Shown: positions 7,851 through 16,316 of the stretch, one piece after another | How the letters are laid out: every line of letters starts with the position of its first letter | Position numbering within the stretch: the first letter of the stretch is position 1 | The notes under the pieces: model-generated | Seen by the model: only the letters and a program-made list of their open reading frames with translations | Databases searched by the model: none | What the model was told of the DNA's origin: nothing | Program-made: the position numbers and the translations under genes | DNA from: Tabrizicola sp. | GTDB taxonomy: Bacteria; Pseudomonadota; Alphaproteobacteria; Rhodobacterales; Rhodobacteraceae | Length of the DNA: 53,745 nucleotides | Direction of reading: 5' to 3' | Assembly (NCBI RefSeq): GCF_016792905.1 | Contig: NZ_JAEULP010000038.1 | Coordinates: forward strand, 1-53,745

Positions 7851-9007
7851 CAGAGCGCGTCCAGAAGCCCGCGCGTCGGCCAGCCGTCGGCGGGCAGGCC
7901 GAGGCGGATCTGCTCCTTCTGAACCGCCGTCCGGGTGCCCGCGCCAAGGATGCCGTCAATCTTGCCGACGTCATGGCCATGCGCGGCAAGCTTTTCCTGC
8001 AGCGCGGTCATCTGGTCGACCGCGAGAGCCGGGTCGGGGCTGCCAGCGGCATAGGGCTGCGCCCCTTCGATACGGGTGCCGAAATAGGCGGCGGTGGTGA
8101 CGTAGACGAAGCTCTGGTTCCATTCGAAGAGCACGCGGTAGTTCGGGTAGACGAGGAAGGCTGGACCCTTGCGGCCCTGTGGCAAGAGGATCGAGGCGCC
8201 AAGGCCGGGGGCGAGGGGACCGTTCCGGGGGGTAACGCCGAGCGCCGTCCAGTCCTCGGTCGGCTTCTCGGTATCAAGTCCGGTCAGCGCCCAGTCAAAG
8301 CTGTCGGGAAGGGCGACTTCGGCGAGCCAGGGTTCGCCCGCGCGCCAGCCGTGGTGTTGCAGCATCTTCGCGCCGGAGAGGATCGCGTCGGCCTGCGAGG
8401 TTTTCAGCAGGATCAGCCCGTCGCCGTCGCCATCCTGCCCGCGTTCCAGAATGTCCTTCGGCAGCATCTGCACCATGCCGATCTCCCCGGCCCAGGCGCC
8501 GGTGGTGTCGAGTGCGAAGTCGTCCAGCGCGAAAAGCTGGGCCGCGGCCAGGACCTGGGGCTGGAAGATTTCCGGGCGACGGCAGTCGTGCGCGAGGGTG
8601 AGAAGCGCGTTGCGGGTGTTGAAGTCTCCCTGGACCTGGCCGAAGTCGGTCTCGAAGGCCCAGAAGGCGAGGAGGATGCCGCGCGAGACACCGTATTCGG
8701 CTTCGGCGCGGGTGAAGATGTCGTCCAGCGCCTCGGACTTCGACCGGGCAGTGGAGAGGCGCTGCTTCGAGATCAGCGATTGCGAGAAGTCGAGGAAGGT
8801 CTTGCGGAAGACGCCCTGCGCGCGGTCGGCTTTCAGGACCTTCGGGTCCTGCCGCGCACCCTTGAAGAAGGCGGTCGCCTTGTCGGCGGGGACGCCTGCG
8901 GCGATGGCCTCGCCCTCCATCGCCATCAGGAAGTCACCGAAATCGCCGCCACAGGGGGCGGCTGCGGCGGGGGTGGCGAGGGCGAGGGCAAGAAAGGCAG
9001 CGCGCAT
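7850..9007 (-). CDS. MltB-family lytic murein transglycosylase with peptidoglycan-binding domain
   Basis: 385 residues. A signal peptide (1-17, MRAAFLALALATPAAAA) points to the periplasm; the cysteine at 19 lacks a proper lipobox. The catalytic domain spans about 20-315, with the likely acid Glu119 in ILLAFWAFETDFG and the GEIGMVQMLPKDIL block of the SLT/MltB family. A PG_binding_1 domain forms the C-terminus (about 325-385, HGHDVGKIDGILGAGTRTAVQ). The enzyme would cleave MurNAc-GlcNAc bonds, forming 1,6-anhydro ends. It follows cobD by 25 bases and overlaps the next gene's start. Confidence 0.88.
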   Translation of the reverse strand: MRAAFLALALATPAAAAPCGGDFGDFLMAMEGEAIAAGVPADKATAFFKGARQDPKVLKADRAQGVFRKTFLDFSQSLISKQRLSTARSKSEALDDIFTRAEAEYGVSRGILLAFWAFETDFGQVQGDFNTRNALLTLAHDCRRPEIFQPQVLAAAQLFALDDFALDTTGAWAGEIGMVQMLPKDILERGQDGDGDGLILLKTSQADAILSGAKMLQHHGWRAGEPWLAEVALPDSFDWALTGLDTEKPTEDWTALGVTPRNGPLAPGLGASILLPQGRKGPAFLVYPNYRVLFEWNQSFVYVTTAAYFGTRIEGAQPYAAGSPDPALAVDQMTALQEKLAAHGHDVGKIDGILGAGTRTAVQKEQIRLGLPADGWPTRGLLDAL

Positions 9008-9032
9008 GAGGTCTCCGAGTATCTCGGCGACG

Positions 9033-9932
9033 TTAGGTCAGCGCCACCAGAACGGCAACCGCAAGGAGGGCGGCCCAGACCCGCCAGAGCGCATCGGCGG
9101 CGGCGTCGATGTCATCGGCTCCGGCGTCGCGGCGGCCTTCCGGCCAGACCCAGGGGTAGTCCTTGCGGACCCCGTTGTAGCTGCGCGGGCCGCAGAGGGC
9201 GACGTTCAGGACAGGGGCCAGCGCCGATTCCGGCCAACCGGCGTTGGGGCTGCGGTGCTTTGGCGCATCGCGGAGGACAGGTTTCGGGTCGACCCAGCCA
9301 TGGGTCAACGCGATCAGGAGTGCGGTCAGCCGGGCGGGGATCAGGTTCAGAAGATCGTCGAGCCGGGCAGAGGCCCAGCCGAAATCGCGATAGCGGGGGG
9401 TCAGGTGGCCGATCATGCTGTCGGCGGTGTTGACCAGCTTGTAGGCGAGGATGCCCGGCAGGCCCGCGACCAGATACCAGAACACCGGGGCGACGACGCC
9501 ATCGGAGAGGTTCTCGGCCGCGCTTTCGATGGCACCGCGGGCGATATCGGGGCCGGTCATGCTGGCGGTATCCCTGCCGACGATCATCGCCACGGCCTGC
9601 CGCCCCTCGGGGACGGAGCGGCGGAGCGCGCTGGCGACGGCGCGGACATGGTCGACCAGGCTTTTCTGCGCGATGAGGATGGCGACGGCCAGGGCTTCGA
9701 GGATGCCGAAGTCGGGGAGGAAGTGGATTGCCCAGCCCAGCGCGAGGCCGGTGAGGAGGAGGCCCGCCGCGACCAGCGTGCCCTTCAGTTTCAACTCTCC
9801 ATCCCGGTTGAAGCGGACGTCGCACCAGCCCACGAGGCGGCCCATCAGTACGGCGGGATGGGGCATGCGGTCCCAGAGCCAGCGGGGCTCGCCGAAGGCG
9901 GCGTCAAGGAGGAGGGCGGCGATCAGGATCAT
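9033..9932 (-). CDS. cobD: Adenosylcobinamide-phosphate synthase CobD/CbiB
   Basis: 299 residues from the ATG at 9932, which gives the standard N-terminus MILIAALLLDAAFGEPRWLW; a longer in-frame opening to 10043 is not conserved-looking. Family blocks seen are HPAVLMGRLV, the SMTGPDIARGAIESAAENLSDG stretch (quoted in part) and GWASARLDDLLNLIPARLT, with several membrane helices. The enzyme attaches the aminopropanol (phosphate) arm to adenosylcobyric acid in the inner membrane. No other corrin-ring gene is nearby; the only other cobalamin gene in the window is pduO at 46317-46889. It heads a minus-strand run with mltB and a glycosyltransferase. Confidence 0.92.
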   Translation of the reverse strand: MILIAALLLDAAFGEPRWLWDRMPHPAVLMGRLVGWCDVRFNRDGELKLKGTLVAAGLLLTGLALGWAIHFLPDFGILEALAVAILIAQKSLVDHVRAVASALRRSVPEGRQAVAMIVGRDTASMTGPDIARGAIESAAENLSDGVVAPVFWYLVAGLPGILAYKLVNTADSMIGHLTPRYRDFGWASARLDDLLNLIPARLTALLIALTHGWVDPKPVLRDAPKHRSPNAGWPESALAPVLNVALCGPRSYNGVRKDYPWVWPEGRRDAGADDIDAAADALWRVWAALLAVAVLVALT

Positions 9933-10155
9933 GATCCGGCTATCGGCGGGGCTTCGGTGATTCGCAAGCGCTTCCGGGGAGTTGCGGCGATTTCGCTGCG
10001 CAGCATCGGTCCGGCGCCGGGCGATCAACCAGGGGTTGCGCAATATTGTGTCCCTGGCGCCATGCAGAGTTTACATTCGCGTAATACCCTTGTGGCAGCT
10101 TGATTTTTTGCAGGTCCGCTTCAGAATTTCAGTTGGGAGAAGGGTCGAGGCTGCC

Positions 10156-10509
10156 ATGCTTGAGTTTCTGCCGAACTATGTGCGCGAGGGGCTGGAGGCC
10201 GCGCGCAAACGTGACCAGAAGCGCAAGTCGCGGCTGCGGGTGCAGGTCGGCGACGCGGTCTATCCGGTGCTGCGCTTCTGGGACAACGGCTTTGCGCTGG
10301 ATGCCGACTTTTCGCCGGGCAAGCTGCGCGGGCTGGTCGATGTCTATGACGGATCGCGCCATGTGTTCCAATGCCTGATCATGGCGTCGAGCATCGAAAA
10401 TGGCGAACTGGTCTGCGACTTCAAGCGGGCGACGGCGGTGTCGGACCGCGCGCCGCTGGACTTCTGGCGCGACGAGAATGCGCCGGTGGGCTATCTGCCG
10501 AAGGCTTGA
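10156..10509 (+). CDS. Conserved hypothetical protein, possibly PilZ-like fold
   Basis: 117 residues from the ATG at 10156; the open frame runs further upstream but lacks a better start. The protein begins MLEFLPNYVREGLEAARKRD, then has a basic patch and a beta-rich body (RLRVQVGDAVYPVLRFWDNG, DFSPGKLRGLVDVYDGSRH) ending in APVGYLPKA. I recognise it as a small conserved protein of this bacterial group without a known function; the alternation of strands resembles PilZ-like barrels, but the RxxxR/DxSxxG di-GMP motif is not present. It stands alone, divergent from cobD, and is followed by a three-hairpin array. Confidence 0.6.
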   Translation: MLEFLPNYVREGLEAARKRDQKRKSRLRVQVGDAVYPVLRFWDNGFALDADFSPGKLRGLVDVYDGSRHVFQCLIMASSIENGELVCDFKRATAVSDRAPLDFWRDENAPVGYLPKA

Positions 10510-10515
10510 GGTGCC

Positions 10516-10580
10516 GATTTCTTCGAAGAAATCGGGACGGAGCCTTTGAAGGCTCCGGTCCGGAACTTTCGAAAATTCCG
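10516..10580. repeat. Array of three consecutive hairpins between convergent genes
   Basis: Three inverted repeats stand head to tail: a perfect 18-bp palindrome GATTTCTTCGAAGAAATC (10516-10533), a 7-bp stem GGAGCCT/AGGCTCC with TTGA loop (10539-10556), and an interrupted palindrome CGGAACTTTCGAAAATTCCG (10561-10580). The last ends at the stop codon of the minus-strand L,D-transpeptidase. It may end transcription from both sides; no long T-run follows. The TTCG centre of the first hairpin recurs at 28041-28078. Confidence 0.55.
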
Positions 10581-10581
10581 C

Positions 10582-11121
10582 TCAGGGCAGGACTTCCACC
10601 TTGGTCCCGATGGGGGTGACGGCCCAGATTTCCTCGATCTCGGCGTTGGTGACGGCGATGCACCCTGCGGTCCAGTCGCCCTTGATCTTCAGCCCGGTCG
10701 GCAGGGCGTTCGGCTGGCCGTGGATGAAGATGTCGCCGCCGGGGGAATAGCCGACTTTTGCTGCCTGCGCGATGTCTTCCGGACGGGGGTAATCCAGCCC
10801 GATCGACAGATGAAATGCGCTTTCAGCGTTCCGGCGGTCGATGGTGAAGGTGCCCTCGGGCGTCTTGCCGTCGCCCTGGCGCAGCTTGTCGCCCTCGGGC
10901 GTGAAGCCGAGGGCGATCGCATAGGTCCGCACCGGCTTGCCGTCCTGGAATAGCTGCATGCGCCGCGCGGCCTTTTCGATCACGATCCGGTCCACCGACC
11001 CGGTCAGGGGCGGTGGCGGCGGGGTCGGAACTGGCACCGGCGGGCTGTAGAGCGAGGCGGCGATGAAGCCGAAGCCCACCAGCAGGCAGAGATAGACCAG
11101 AAGCCGCAGGAACCGGATCAT
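10582..11121 (-). CDS. L,D-transpeptidase (YkuD family), membrane-anchored
   Basis: 179 residues: an N-terminal hydrophobic anchor (about 6-25), a proline-rich linker (PPVPVPTPPPPP at 27-38) and a YkuD catalytic domain (about 43-178). The active-site signature is present as His134 in IFIHGQP and Cys154 in GDWTAGCIAVTN. The family forms 3-3 peptidoglycan cross-links or links proteins to murein in the periplasm. The ATG overlaps the stop of the PLP-enzyme gene upstream by four bases, so the two form an operon. The usual SHGC tetrad reads TAGC here, a common variant. Confidence 0.88.
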   Translation of the reverse strand: MIRFLRLLVYLCLLVGFGFIAASLYSPPVPVPTPPPPPLTGSVDRIVIEKAARRMQLFQDGKPVRTYAIALGFTPEGDKLRQGDGKTPEGTFTIDRRNAESAFHLSIGLDYPRPEDIAQAAKVGYSPGGDIFIHGQPNALPTGLKIKGDWTAGCIAVTNAEIEEIWAVTPIGTKVEVLP

Positions 11122-12290
11122 TGCAGGTCGGAGAAGGCCCTTTCCAGCCGGGCCACCGCCTCGACCACCTGGGCGCGCGGGCAGGCGAGGTTGAAGCGCA
11201 GGTAGCTTTCCCCGCCGGTCCCGAAGCTCGCGCCGTGGTTGGTGGCAATCCGGGCGACCTTCTGCACCCGGTCGATGAACTCCTGCGGGGCCATGCCGGT
11301 GGCGGAGAAATCGACCCAGGCGAGGTAGGTCGCTTCCAACGGGGTCGAGCGCAGGCCCGGGATGCGGTTGACGCCCTCGTCGAAGAGCTTCCGGTTGCCA
11401 TCGAGGTAGCGCATCAGCGCATCAACCCAGGCGGCGCCTTCCGGGCTGTAGGCGGCGGTGGCCATGTGCATGCCGAAGGAGTTGGGCGAGATGCCGAGCG
11501 CGTTGATCGTGTTCGCGAAGGTCTTGCGCAGGGCGGGGTCGGCGATGATCACGTTGCCGATATGGGCGCCCGCGATGTTGAAGGTCTTGGTGGTGGCGGT
11601 CATCATCACCAGCCGGTCGGCGATCTGAGGCGCGGCCTTGGCCATGACGGTGTGCTTCTGGCCGGGATAGACCAGGTCGTGGTGGATTTCGTCGGAGACG
11701 AGGATCAGGTCGTGCTTCACGCAGAAGTCGGCGACCTGGCGCAGCTCGTCCACCGTCCAGACCCGCCCGCCGGGATTGTGCGGCGAGCAGAGGATCAGCA
11801 TCTTCTCGCGCCCGGTCAAAAGCTTCTCCCAGGCGGCGAAGTCCATGCGGGCGGTGCCGTCGACCATGGTGAGCGGGCATTCCAGCACCTCGCGCCCGGC
11901 GGCTTTGATGACGCGGGCGAAGGCGTGGTAGACCGGGGTCATCAGGACCACCGCGTCGCCCGGTTGGGTGAAGCTGTGGACGCAAAGCGCGGTGCCGTTG
12001 ACGAGGCCGTGGGTGGTGAAGACCCACTCGGGCGCGACTTCCCAGCCATGGCGGTTGGCCATCCACCAGCGGATCGCGTCGAGGTATTTGCTGTCATCGC
12101 CGAAATAGCCGTAGACGCCATGGTCGAGCATCTTCTGAAGTGCGGCCTGCACGGATTGCGGCGGCTTGAACTCCATGTCGGCGACCCACATGGCAAGGCC
12201 ATCGTCGGGGGTGAGGCCGTAAAGCGGTTCCAGCATGTCCCATTTGGCGCAATGGGACCCGGCGCGGGAGATCGGGGTATCGAAGCTCAT
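11118..12290 (-). CDS. PatB/MalY-type PLP-dependent C-S lyase or aminotransferase
   Basis: 390 residues from ATG 12290, chosen because MSFDTPISRAGSHCAKWDML fits the family's N-terminus; starts at 12320 and 12350 are also in frame. Fold-type I landmarks are NGTALCVHSFTQPGD, CSPHNPGGRVW, Asp200 in LVSDEIHHDLVYPG and the PLP lysine Lys235 in TATTKTFNIAGAHIG. PatB/MalY proteins act mostly as cystathionine beta-lyases, giving homocysteine in methionine synthesis, though some are aminotransferases. A near-consensus TAAAAT lies on the minus strand at 12355-12360, which would favour a start downstream of 12350. The L,D-transpeptidase overlaps its end. Confidence 0.85.
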   Translation of the reverse strand: MSFDTPISRAGSHCAKWDMLEPLYGLTPDDGLAMWVADMEFKPPQSVQAALQKMLDHGVYGYFGDDSKYLDAIRWWMANRHGWEVAPEWVFTTHGLVNGTALCVHSFTQPGDAVVLMTPVYHAFARVIKAAGREVLECPLTMVDGTARMDFAAWEKLLTGREKMLILCSPHNPGGRVWTVDELRQVADFCVKHDLILVSDEIHHDLVYPGQKHTVMAKAAPQIADRLVMMTATTKTFNIAGAHIGNVIIADPALRKTFANTINALGISPNSFGMHMATAAYSPEGAAWVDALMRYLDGNRKLFDEGVNRIPGLRSTPLEATYLAWVDFSATGMAPQEFIDRVQKVARIATNHGASFGTGGESYLRFNLACPRAQVVEAVARLERAFSDLQ

Positions 12291-12496
12291 GTCATCGGGC
12301 CTGTCGTTGGGGATTTTCATCCGGATATTCGATGTGAATGAGGAAGTCATCCCTATTTTATCTCCAAATATGGAACAGTGATCCGAAGTTTAATACAATT
12401 CCAGAACATCATTCCTGTCGCCATAGGTCCGGCGCGGTCCCGTCGGATCAACGCGTGGCTCTTGCCTTGTCAGGCCAGCGCTTTTACATCCCGCAC

Positions 12497-13009
12497 ATGA
12501 TCCGCCCCATCCTGATCCATCCTGACCCGCGCCTCAAGAAGCTCTGTGACCCCGTGGCGGAAATAACGCCCGAGATCCAGCGCCTTGCCGCCGACATGCT
12601 GGAAACGATGTATGACGCGCCGGGCATCGGGCTGGCCGCGCCGCAGGTGGGCGTGACGAAGCGGGTCATCGTGATGGACTGCATCAAGGAGGGCGACCCC
12701 GAGCCGATGGCGCTGGTCAATCCCGAGGTGATCTGGTCCTCGGAAGACCTGTCGACCTACGAGGAAGGCTGCCTCTCGATCCCGGACCAGTATGCCGAGG
12801 TGAAGCGCCCGGCCGAGGTGCAGGTGCGCTGGCTGGGGCTGGACGGGCAAGTGCAGGAGCGGCAGTTCGCGGGCCTTTGGGCGACCTGCGTGCAGCATGA
12901 GATCGACCATCTGGATGGCAAGCTGTTCATCGACTATCTGGGCCCGCTGAAGCGGCAGATGATCACCCGGAAGATGGAAAAGCTGAAGCGGGAACGGGCG
13001 CGGGCGTGA
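12497..13009 (+). CDS. def: Peptide deformylase (active copy)
   Basis: 170 residues from the ATG at 12497, which gives the standard opening MIRPILIHPDPRLKK. All three deformylase motifs are intact: GIGLAAPQVG, EEGCLS (metal-ligand cysteine) and QHEIDHLDG (two metal-ligand histidines and catalytic Glu). The enzyme removes the formyl group from nascent N-terminal methionine. It is first in an operon with a second, altered deformylase (GTGA overlap) and fmt, so enzymes that add and remove formyl groups are made together. Confidence 0.96.
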   Translation: MIRPILIHPDPRLKKLCDPVAEITPEIQRLAADMLETMYDAPGIGLAAPQVGVTKRVIVMDCIKEGDPEPMALVNPEVIWSSEDLSTYEEGCLSIPDQYAEVKRPAEVQVRWLGLDGQVQERQFAGLWATCVQHEIDHLDGKLFIDYLGPLKRQMITRKMEKLKRERARA

Positions 13010-13509
13010 CAGTCCGGCGCTGCCTGCCCTGGCCGCATGCCGTTCTGCGGACACCGGCGGGTGACGTCGCGGCGATCACCGACGAGGTGCGCAGCCTGTG
13101 GGCCGACATGATCGACACGATGGACGCGATGCCGGGCTATGGCCTCGCCGCGGTGCAGATCGGGGTGCCCCTGCGGCTGGCGGTGGTCGATTGTTCAGAG
13201 GCGCGGGGGCAGGCGGTGCGGATGGCGAACCCCGAGGTCCTGCATGCCAGCGTCCAGTTGCGCGAGCATGAAGAGGCAAGCCCCAACCTGCCGGGCGTCT
13301 CGGCGGTGATCCAGCGGCCGCGGGCGGTGACGGTGCGCTTTCTGAATGCCGAGGGCGCGGTCGAGGAGCGGGATTTCGTCGGGCTCTGGGCGACATCGGT
13401 GCAGCACCAGATCGACCATCTGGCAGGCAAGATGTACTTCGATCACCTCTCGCCCCTGAAGCGCAAGATGCTGATCGCCAGGGCGGGCAAGCTGGGGCGG
13501 CGCGGATGA
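13006..13509 (+). CDS. Deformylase-like protein lacking key active-site residues
   Basis: 167 residues starting at GTG 13006, overlapping the def stop as GTGA. The deformylase scaffold is clear ([33 protein letters not shown]), but motif 2 reads EEASPN where EGCLS is expected, so the metal-ligand cysteine is lost, and motif 3 reads HQIDH, so the catalytic glutamate is glutamine. With two catalytic elements gone, normal iron-dependent deformylation is unlikely. It may be a binding or regulatory paralogue at the ribosome. The frame is intact with no decay signs, and the ATG of fmt overlaps its stop, which argues for retained function. Confidence 0.85.
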   Translation: MTVRRCLPWPHAVLRTPAGDVAAITDEVRSLWADMIDTMDAMPGYGLAAVQIGVPLRLAVVDCSEARGQAVRMANPEVLHASVQLREHEEASPNLPGVSAVIQRPRAVTVRFLNAEGAVEERDFVGLWATSVQHQIDHLAGKMYFDHLSPLKRKMLIARAGKLGRRG

Positions 13510-14396
13510 AAATCATTTTCATGGGAACGCCCGAGTTCTCGGTCCCGGTGCTGGAGGCGCTGCATGGGGCACATGAAATCGTCGCGGTCTACTGCCAGCC
13601 GCCGCGCCCGGCAGGCCGGGGCAAGGCTGACCGGCCAAGCCCGGTACAGGCCCGGGCCGAGGCGTTGGGTCTGCCGATCCGGCATCCGGTTTCGTTGCGC
13701 AGCGATGCAGCGGTGGCCGACTTCGCCGCGCTGAATGCCGATGTGGCGGTGGTGGTCGCTTACGGGCTGATCCTGCCGCAATCGGTGCTGGATGCTCCGC
13801 GCCTTGGTTGCCTGAACATCCACGCCTCGCTGCTGCCGCGCTGGCGCGGGGCGGCGCCGATCCACCGGGCGATCATGGCGGGGGACCGGGAAACCGGGGT
13901 CTGCATCATGCAGATGGAGGCGGGGCTGGACACCGGCCCGGTCCTCTTGCGCGAGGCGGTGCAGATCGGGGCCGAGGAGACGACGGCGGAGCTGCACGAC
14001 CGGCTGAGCGCGCTGGGGGCGCGACTGATCGGCGAGACACTCGCGCAGCTGCCGCTGCCCGCGACGCCGCAACCGGCCGAGGGCGCGACCTATGCCGCGA
14101 AGATCGACAAGGCCGAGGCGCGGGTCGACTGGTCCCGCCCGGCGGTCGAGGTTGATCGGTTGATCCGCGGGCTGTCGCCGTTTCCTGGTGCCTGGGTCGA
14201 GGTCAACGGTGAGCGGGTGAAGTTGTTGCGCTCACGGCTGGCCGAAGGGCGGGGTAGGCCTGGGCAGGTACTTAGAGGCTTCACCATTGCCTGTGGCACC
14301 GGTGCGGTGGAGATCACCGAAGCACAGCGCGAGGGCAAGAAGCCCATGCCCGCATCCGAAATCCTTCGCGGTCTGATTTTGCCGGAAGTCCTATAG
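13506..14396 (+). CDS. fmt: Methionyl-tRNA formyltransferase
   Basis: 296 residues, close to the usual 300-315. The N-terminal formyltransferase domain (1-200) starts [19 protein letters not shown] and holds the catalytic set in [18 protein letters not shown] (Asn, His) and GLDTGPVL (Asp); the C-terminal OB-like domain follows from about 205. It formylates Met-tRNAfMet with 10-formyl-THF for initiation. The start overlaps the stop of the deformylase-like gene (ATGA), the third gene of the def-def2-fmt operon. Confidence 0.96.
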   Translation: MKIIFMGTPEFSVPVLEALHGAHEIVAVYCQPPRPAGRGKADRPSPVQARAEALGLPIRHPVSLRSDAAVADFAALNADVAVVVAYGLILPQSVLDAPRLGCLNIHASLLPRWRGAAPIHRAIMAGDRETGVCIMQMEAGLDTGPVLLREAVQIGAEETTAELHDRLSALGARLIGETLAQLPLPATPQPAEGATYAAKIDKAEARVDWSRPAVEVDRLIRGLSPFPGAWVEVNGERVKLLRSRLAEGRGRPGQVLRGFTIACGTGAVEITEAQREGKKPMPASEILRGLILPEVL

Positions 14397-14449
14397 CGCA
14401 GCCCCTTGCGGGTCCCCATATGCCGCAGACAGGGATGGGGAGGGACGCC

Positions 14450-14683
14450 ATGCCGCTGATCGCACTGCTGGTTGTCGGGGTTGCCGTGGGCTTTCTGGCC
14501 ACGCGCATCCTGAAGGTCGATATGGACACGCCATCGACCATTGCCCTTGGCGTGCTGGGCGCGCTGATCGGGACGCTGGTCCTGCGTGGACTGGTCATGC
14601 TGGCCGGGATCGGCGCGGGTTTCGTCGGCGCGCTTCTGGGGGCGCTGATCCTGATCTGGGCCTGGAAGTCGCTGGTCAGGTAA
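14450..14683 (+). CDS. Small GlsB/YeaQ/YmgE-like membrane protein
   Basis: 77 residues from the ATG at 14450, which has a strong GGGAGGGAC ribosome site; an upstream in-frame ATG at 14420 is less well placed. Nearly the whole chain is hydrophobic, with three glycine-rich helices (MPLIALLVVGVAVGFLATRI, GVLGALIGTLVLRGLVML, GFVGALLGALILIWAW), like the transglycosylase-associated/GlsB family. Function in the family is poorly defined (stress-related inner-membrane proteins). The 3' end overlaps the 3' end of the convergent TetR gene by eight bases. Confidence 0.65.
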   Translation: MPLIALLVVGVAVGFLATRILKVDMDTPSTIALGVLGALIGTLVLRGLVMLAGIGAGFVGALLGALILIWAWKSLVR

Positions 14684-15176
14684 GCCGCTTCACAGCGTCC
14701 TTGAGGCGGAAGGCCGAGTCTCCGGCCCCGGACCAGAGCGCCTGGCCCTGCCATGCCGCGAAGAGAAGCGCCGCGCCTTCCCTGGCCTTGGCGCCCGAGC
14801 CGAGCCGCAGGGCCAGCGCGGTTTCCACCCCCTTGCGCCAGGCTGCGGCGCGCGTGGCGAGGTCCGGGTCGCGCAGATCGGCGGCAAGGGCGGCGGGGTC
14901 GACCGGGCCGATGGCCTTCAACAGCCCCTGCGGCCCCTTGTCGGCGGTATTTGCGATGGCCTCGCCCGTGCGGCCCTCCAGCGCGTCCCAGGCGGCGTGA
15001 CGGGCGGCGCGGACCATGCCCTCGCGGTTGCCGTAGCGCTGGACCAGGGTGGGCGGAGCAAGCCCGGTGGCGGTGGACACGCTGCCGAAGGATACCGCCT
15101 TGTCGCCGCCCTCCTCCAGAAGGCGGTGGATCGCGGCGAAGACCTGGGCGTCGGCGATGATGCGGCTGCGGGGCAT
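14676..15176 (-). CDS. TetR-family transcriptional regulator
   Basis: 166 residues, shorter than most TetR proteins. Residues 7-52 form the N-terminal three-helix DNA-binding part (IIADAQVFAAIHRLLEEGG, VSTATGLAPPTLVQRYGNRE); the rest is an all-helical ligand or dimer domain with no recognisable ligand class. It lies downstream of the TRIC-type channel gene on the same strand, with a 14-bp palindrome in between that is a natural candidate for its own operator. Its 3' end overlaps the small membrane-protein gene on the other strand. Its target is unknown. Confidence 0.75.
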   Translation of the reverse strand: MPRSRIIADAQVFAAIHRLLEEGGDKAVSFGSVSTATGLAPPTLVQRYGNREGMVRAARHAAWDALEGRTGEAIANTADKGPQGLLKAIGPVDPAALAADLRDPDLATRAAAWRKGVETALALRLGSGAKAREGAALLFAAWQGQALWSGAGDSAFRLKDAVKRLT

Positions 15177-15190
15177 GGCACGATGCTAGA

Positions 15191-15204
15191 CGAATGATCG
15201 TTCG
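15191..15204. promoter_or_regulatory. Candidate TetR operator (imperfect palindrome)
   Basis: CGAATGATCGTTCG sits 15 bases upstream of the TetR-family start codon. The outer CGAA/TTCG arms and the central GATC pair, with one mismatch. Size and place suit autorepression by the TetR protein; this is inference from position and symmetry only. Confidence 0.4.
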
Positions 15205-15213
15205 GCTTGCAAG

Positions 15214-15858
15214 CTATCGCTTCGGCGCCCCGGGGCTTGGGGGTTGCGACTTGTAGACCGGCAGCCGCCAGCCAAGCGCAATGCTGCCCGCGCGGAGCGT
15301 GAAGACCAGCGCGGCGCAGATCAGGAGCGAGAGGCCCTGACCGAGGCTCGCCAGCCCGCCGAGGACCGCGCCGAGCGATCCGGCCAGCGCGCAGGTTGCA
15401 TACAGCTCGCCTTGCTTCAGGACCAGCGGCACCTCGTTGCAGACGACGTCGCGCAGGAGGCCGCCCATGCAGCCGGTGATCATCCCCATGACCAGCACGA
15501 TGGGCCAGCCCTGCCCATCTGCCAGCGCCACCGCGACCCCGGCAGGGACGGCGACGGCAAGGGCGAAGGCGTCGAACCAGAGAAGCGCCCGGTAGCGGCT
15601 TTCCAGGAGATGCGCGGTGAAGAAGACCAGCACGGCGGCGAGGGTGGCGACGCCAAGGACCATGGGATCGGCAACCCAGAAGACCTCGCGGTTCAGGATC
15701 GCGTCGCGCAGCGTGCCGCCGCCCACGGCCGTCAGGCAGGCGATGAAGATGAAACCGACGATGTCAAGCTGCGAGCGGCTGGCGGCAAGCGCCCCGGTCA
15801 GGGCGAAGACCAGCACCGAGGCATAGTCGAGCCCGTCCTGAAGGGTGAAGCCCGTCAT
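15214..15858 (-). CDS. TRIC/UPF0126-family cation channel-like membrane protein
   Basis: 214 residues from ATG 15858 ([20 protein letters not shown]), which overlaps the rnhA stop by four bases. It has two related triple-helix halves typical of UPF0126/TRIC proteins: [38 protein letters not shown], and the second copy [20 protein letters not shown]. Bacterial members form trimeric cation channels in the inner membrane; their physiological role is unclear. It is the last gene of the ispH-to-TRIC minus-strand run. Confidence 0.85.
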   Translation of the reverse strand: MTGFTLQDGLDYASVLVFALTGALAASRSQLDIVGFIFIACLTAVGGGTLRDAILNREVFWVADPMVLGVATLAAVLVFFTAHLLESRYRALLWFDAFALAVAVPAGVAVALADGQGWPIVLVMGMITGCMGGLLRDVVCNEVPLVLKQGELYATCALAGSLGAVLGGLASLGQGLSLLICAALVFTLRAGSIALGWRLPVYKSQPPSPGAPKR

Positions 15859-16313
15859 GCCGGGGCCTTGAACGGCGCCATTCCGGCCCGCGCAAGGGCG
15901 TCGGCGCGCTCGTTCTCCGCATGGCCTGCATGGCCCTTGATCCAGCGCCATGTCACCTGATGCCGGGCGGCGGCGGCCTCAAGCCTTTGCCACAGCTCGA
16001 CATTCTTCACCGGGCTACCCCCGGCGGTGCGCCAGTTCTTCCGTTTCCAGGCGTGGATCCATTCGGTCACGCCGTTCTTCACATAGGCCGAGTCGGTGAC
16101 GATGGTCAGCTCCGACGGTCGGGTCAGCGCCTCCAGCGCCGAGATCGCGGCCAGAAGTTCCATCCGGTTGTTGGTGGTCAGGGCCTCGCCACCCTGCAAC
16201 TCGCGTTCCTTGACCACGGTGCCATTTTCGCGGGCGATCATCAGGACGCCCCAGCCGCCGGGCCCGGGATTCCCGGAGCAGGCGCCGTCGGTATAGGCGA
16301 AAAGCTCGGGCAT
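15855..16313 (-). CDS. rnhA: Ribonuclease HI
   Basis: 152 residues, full length. The four acidic catalytic residues are visible: Asp9 ([16 protein letters not shown]), Glu52 (NNRMELLAA), Asp74 ([11 protein letters not shown]) and Asp138 (NERADALAR). The basic handle region [15 protein letters not shown] is also present. It cuts the RNA strand of RNA-DNA hybrids in replication and R-loop removal. It lies 3 bases after the DUF3429 gene and overlaps the TRIC-type gene, so it is mid-operon. Confidence 0.96.
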   Translation of the reverse strand: MPELFAYTDGACSGNPGPGGWGVLMIARENGTVVKERELQGGEALTTNNRMELLAAISALEALTRPSELTIVTDSAYVKNGVTEWIHAWKRKNWRTAGGSPVKNVELWQRLEAAAARHQVTWRWIKGHAGHAENERADALARAGMAPFKAPA

Positions 16314-16316
16314 CGG

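Noticed and set aside
10029-10057. CCAGGG/CCCTGG inverted repeat with 17-base loop upstream of the 117-residue protein gene
   Set aside because: Short stem with long loop; expected by chance in GC-rich sequence.
10093-10112. TGGCAG...TTTGCA resembling a sigma-54 promoter before the 117-residue protein gene
   Set aside because: The GG-to-GC spacing is 14 bases; sigma-54 needs 10. No enhancer-binding regulator gene is near.
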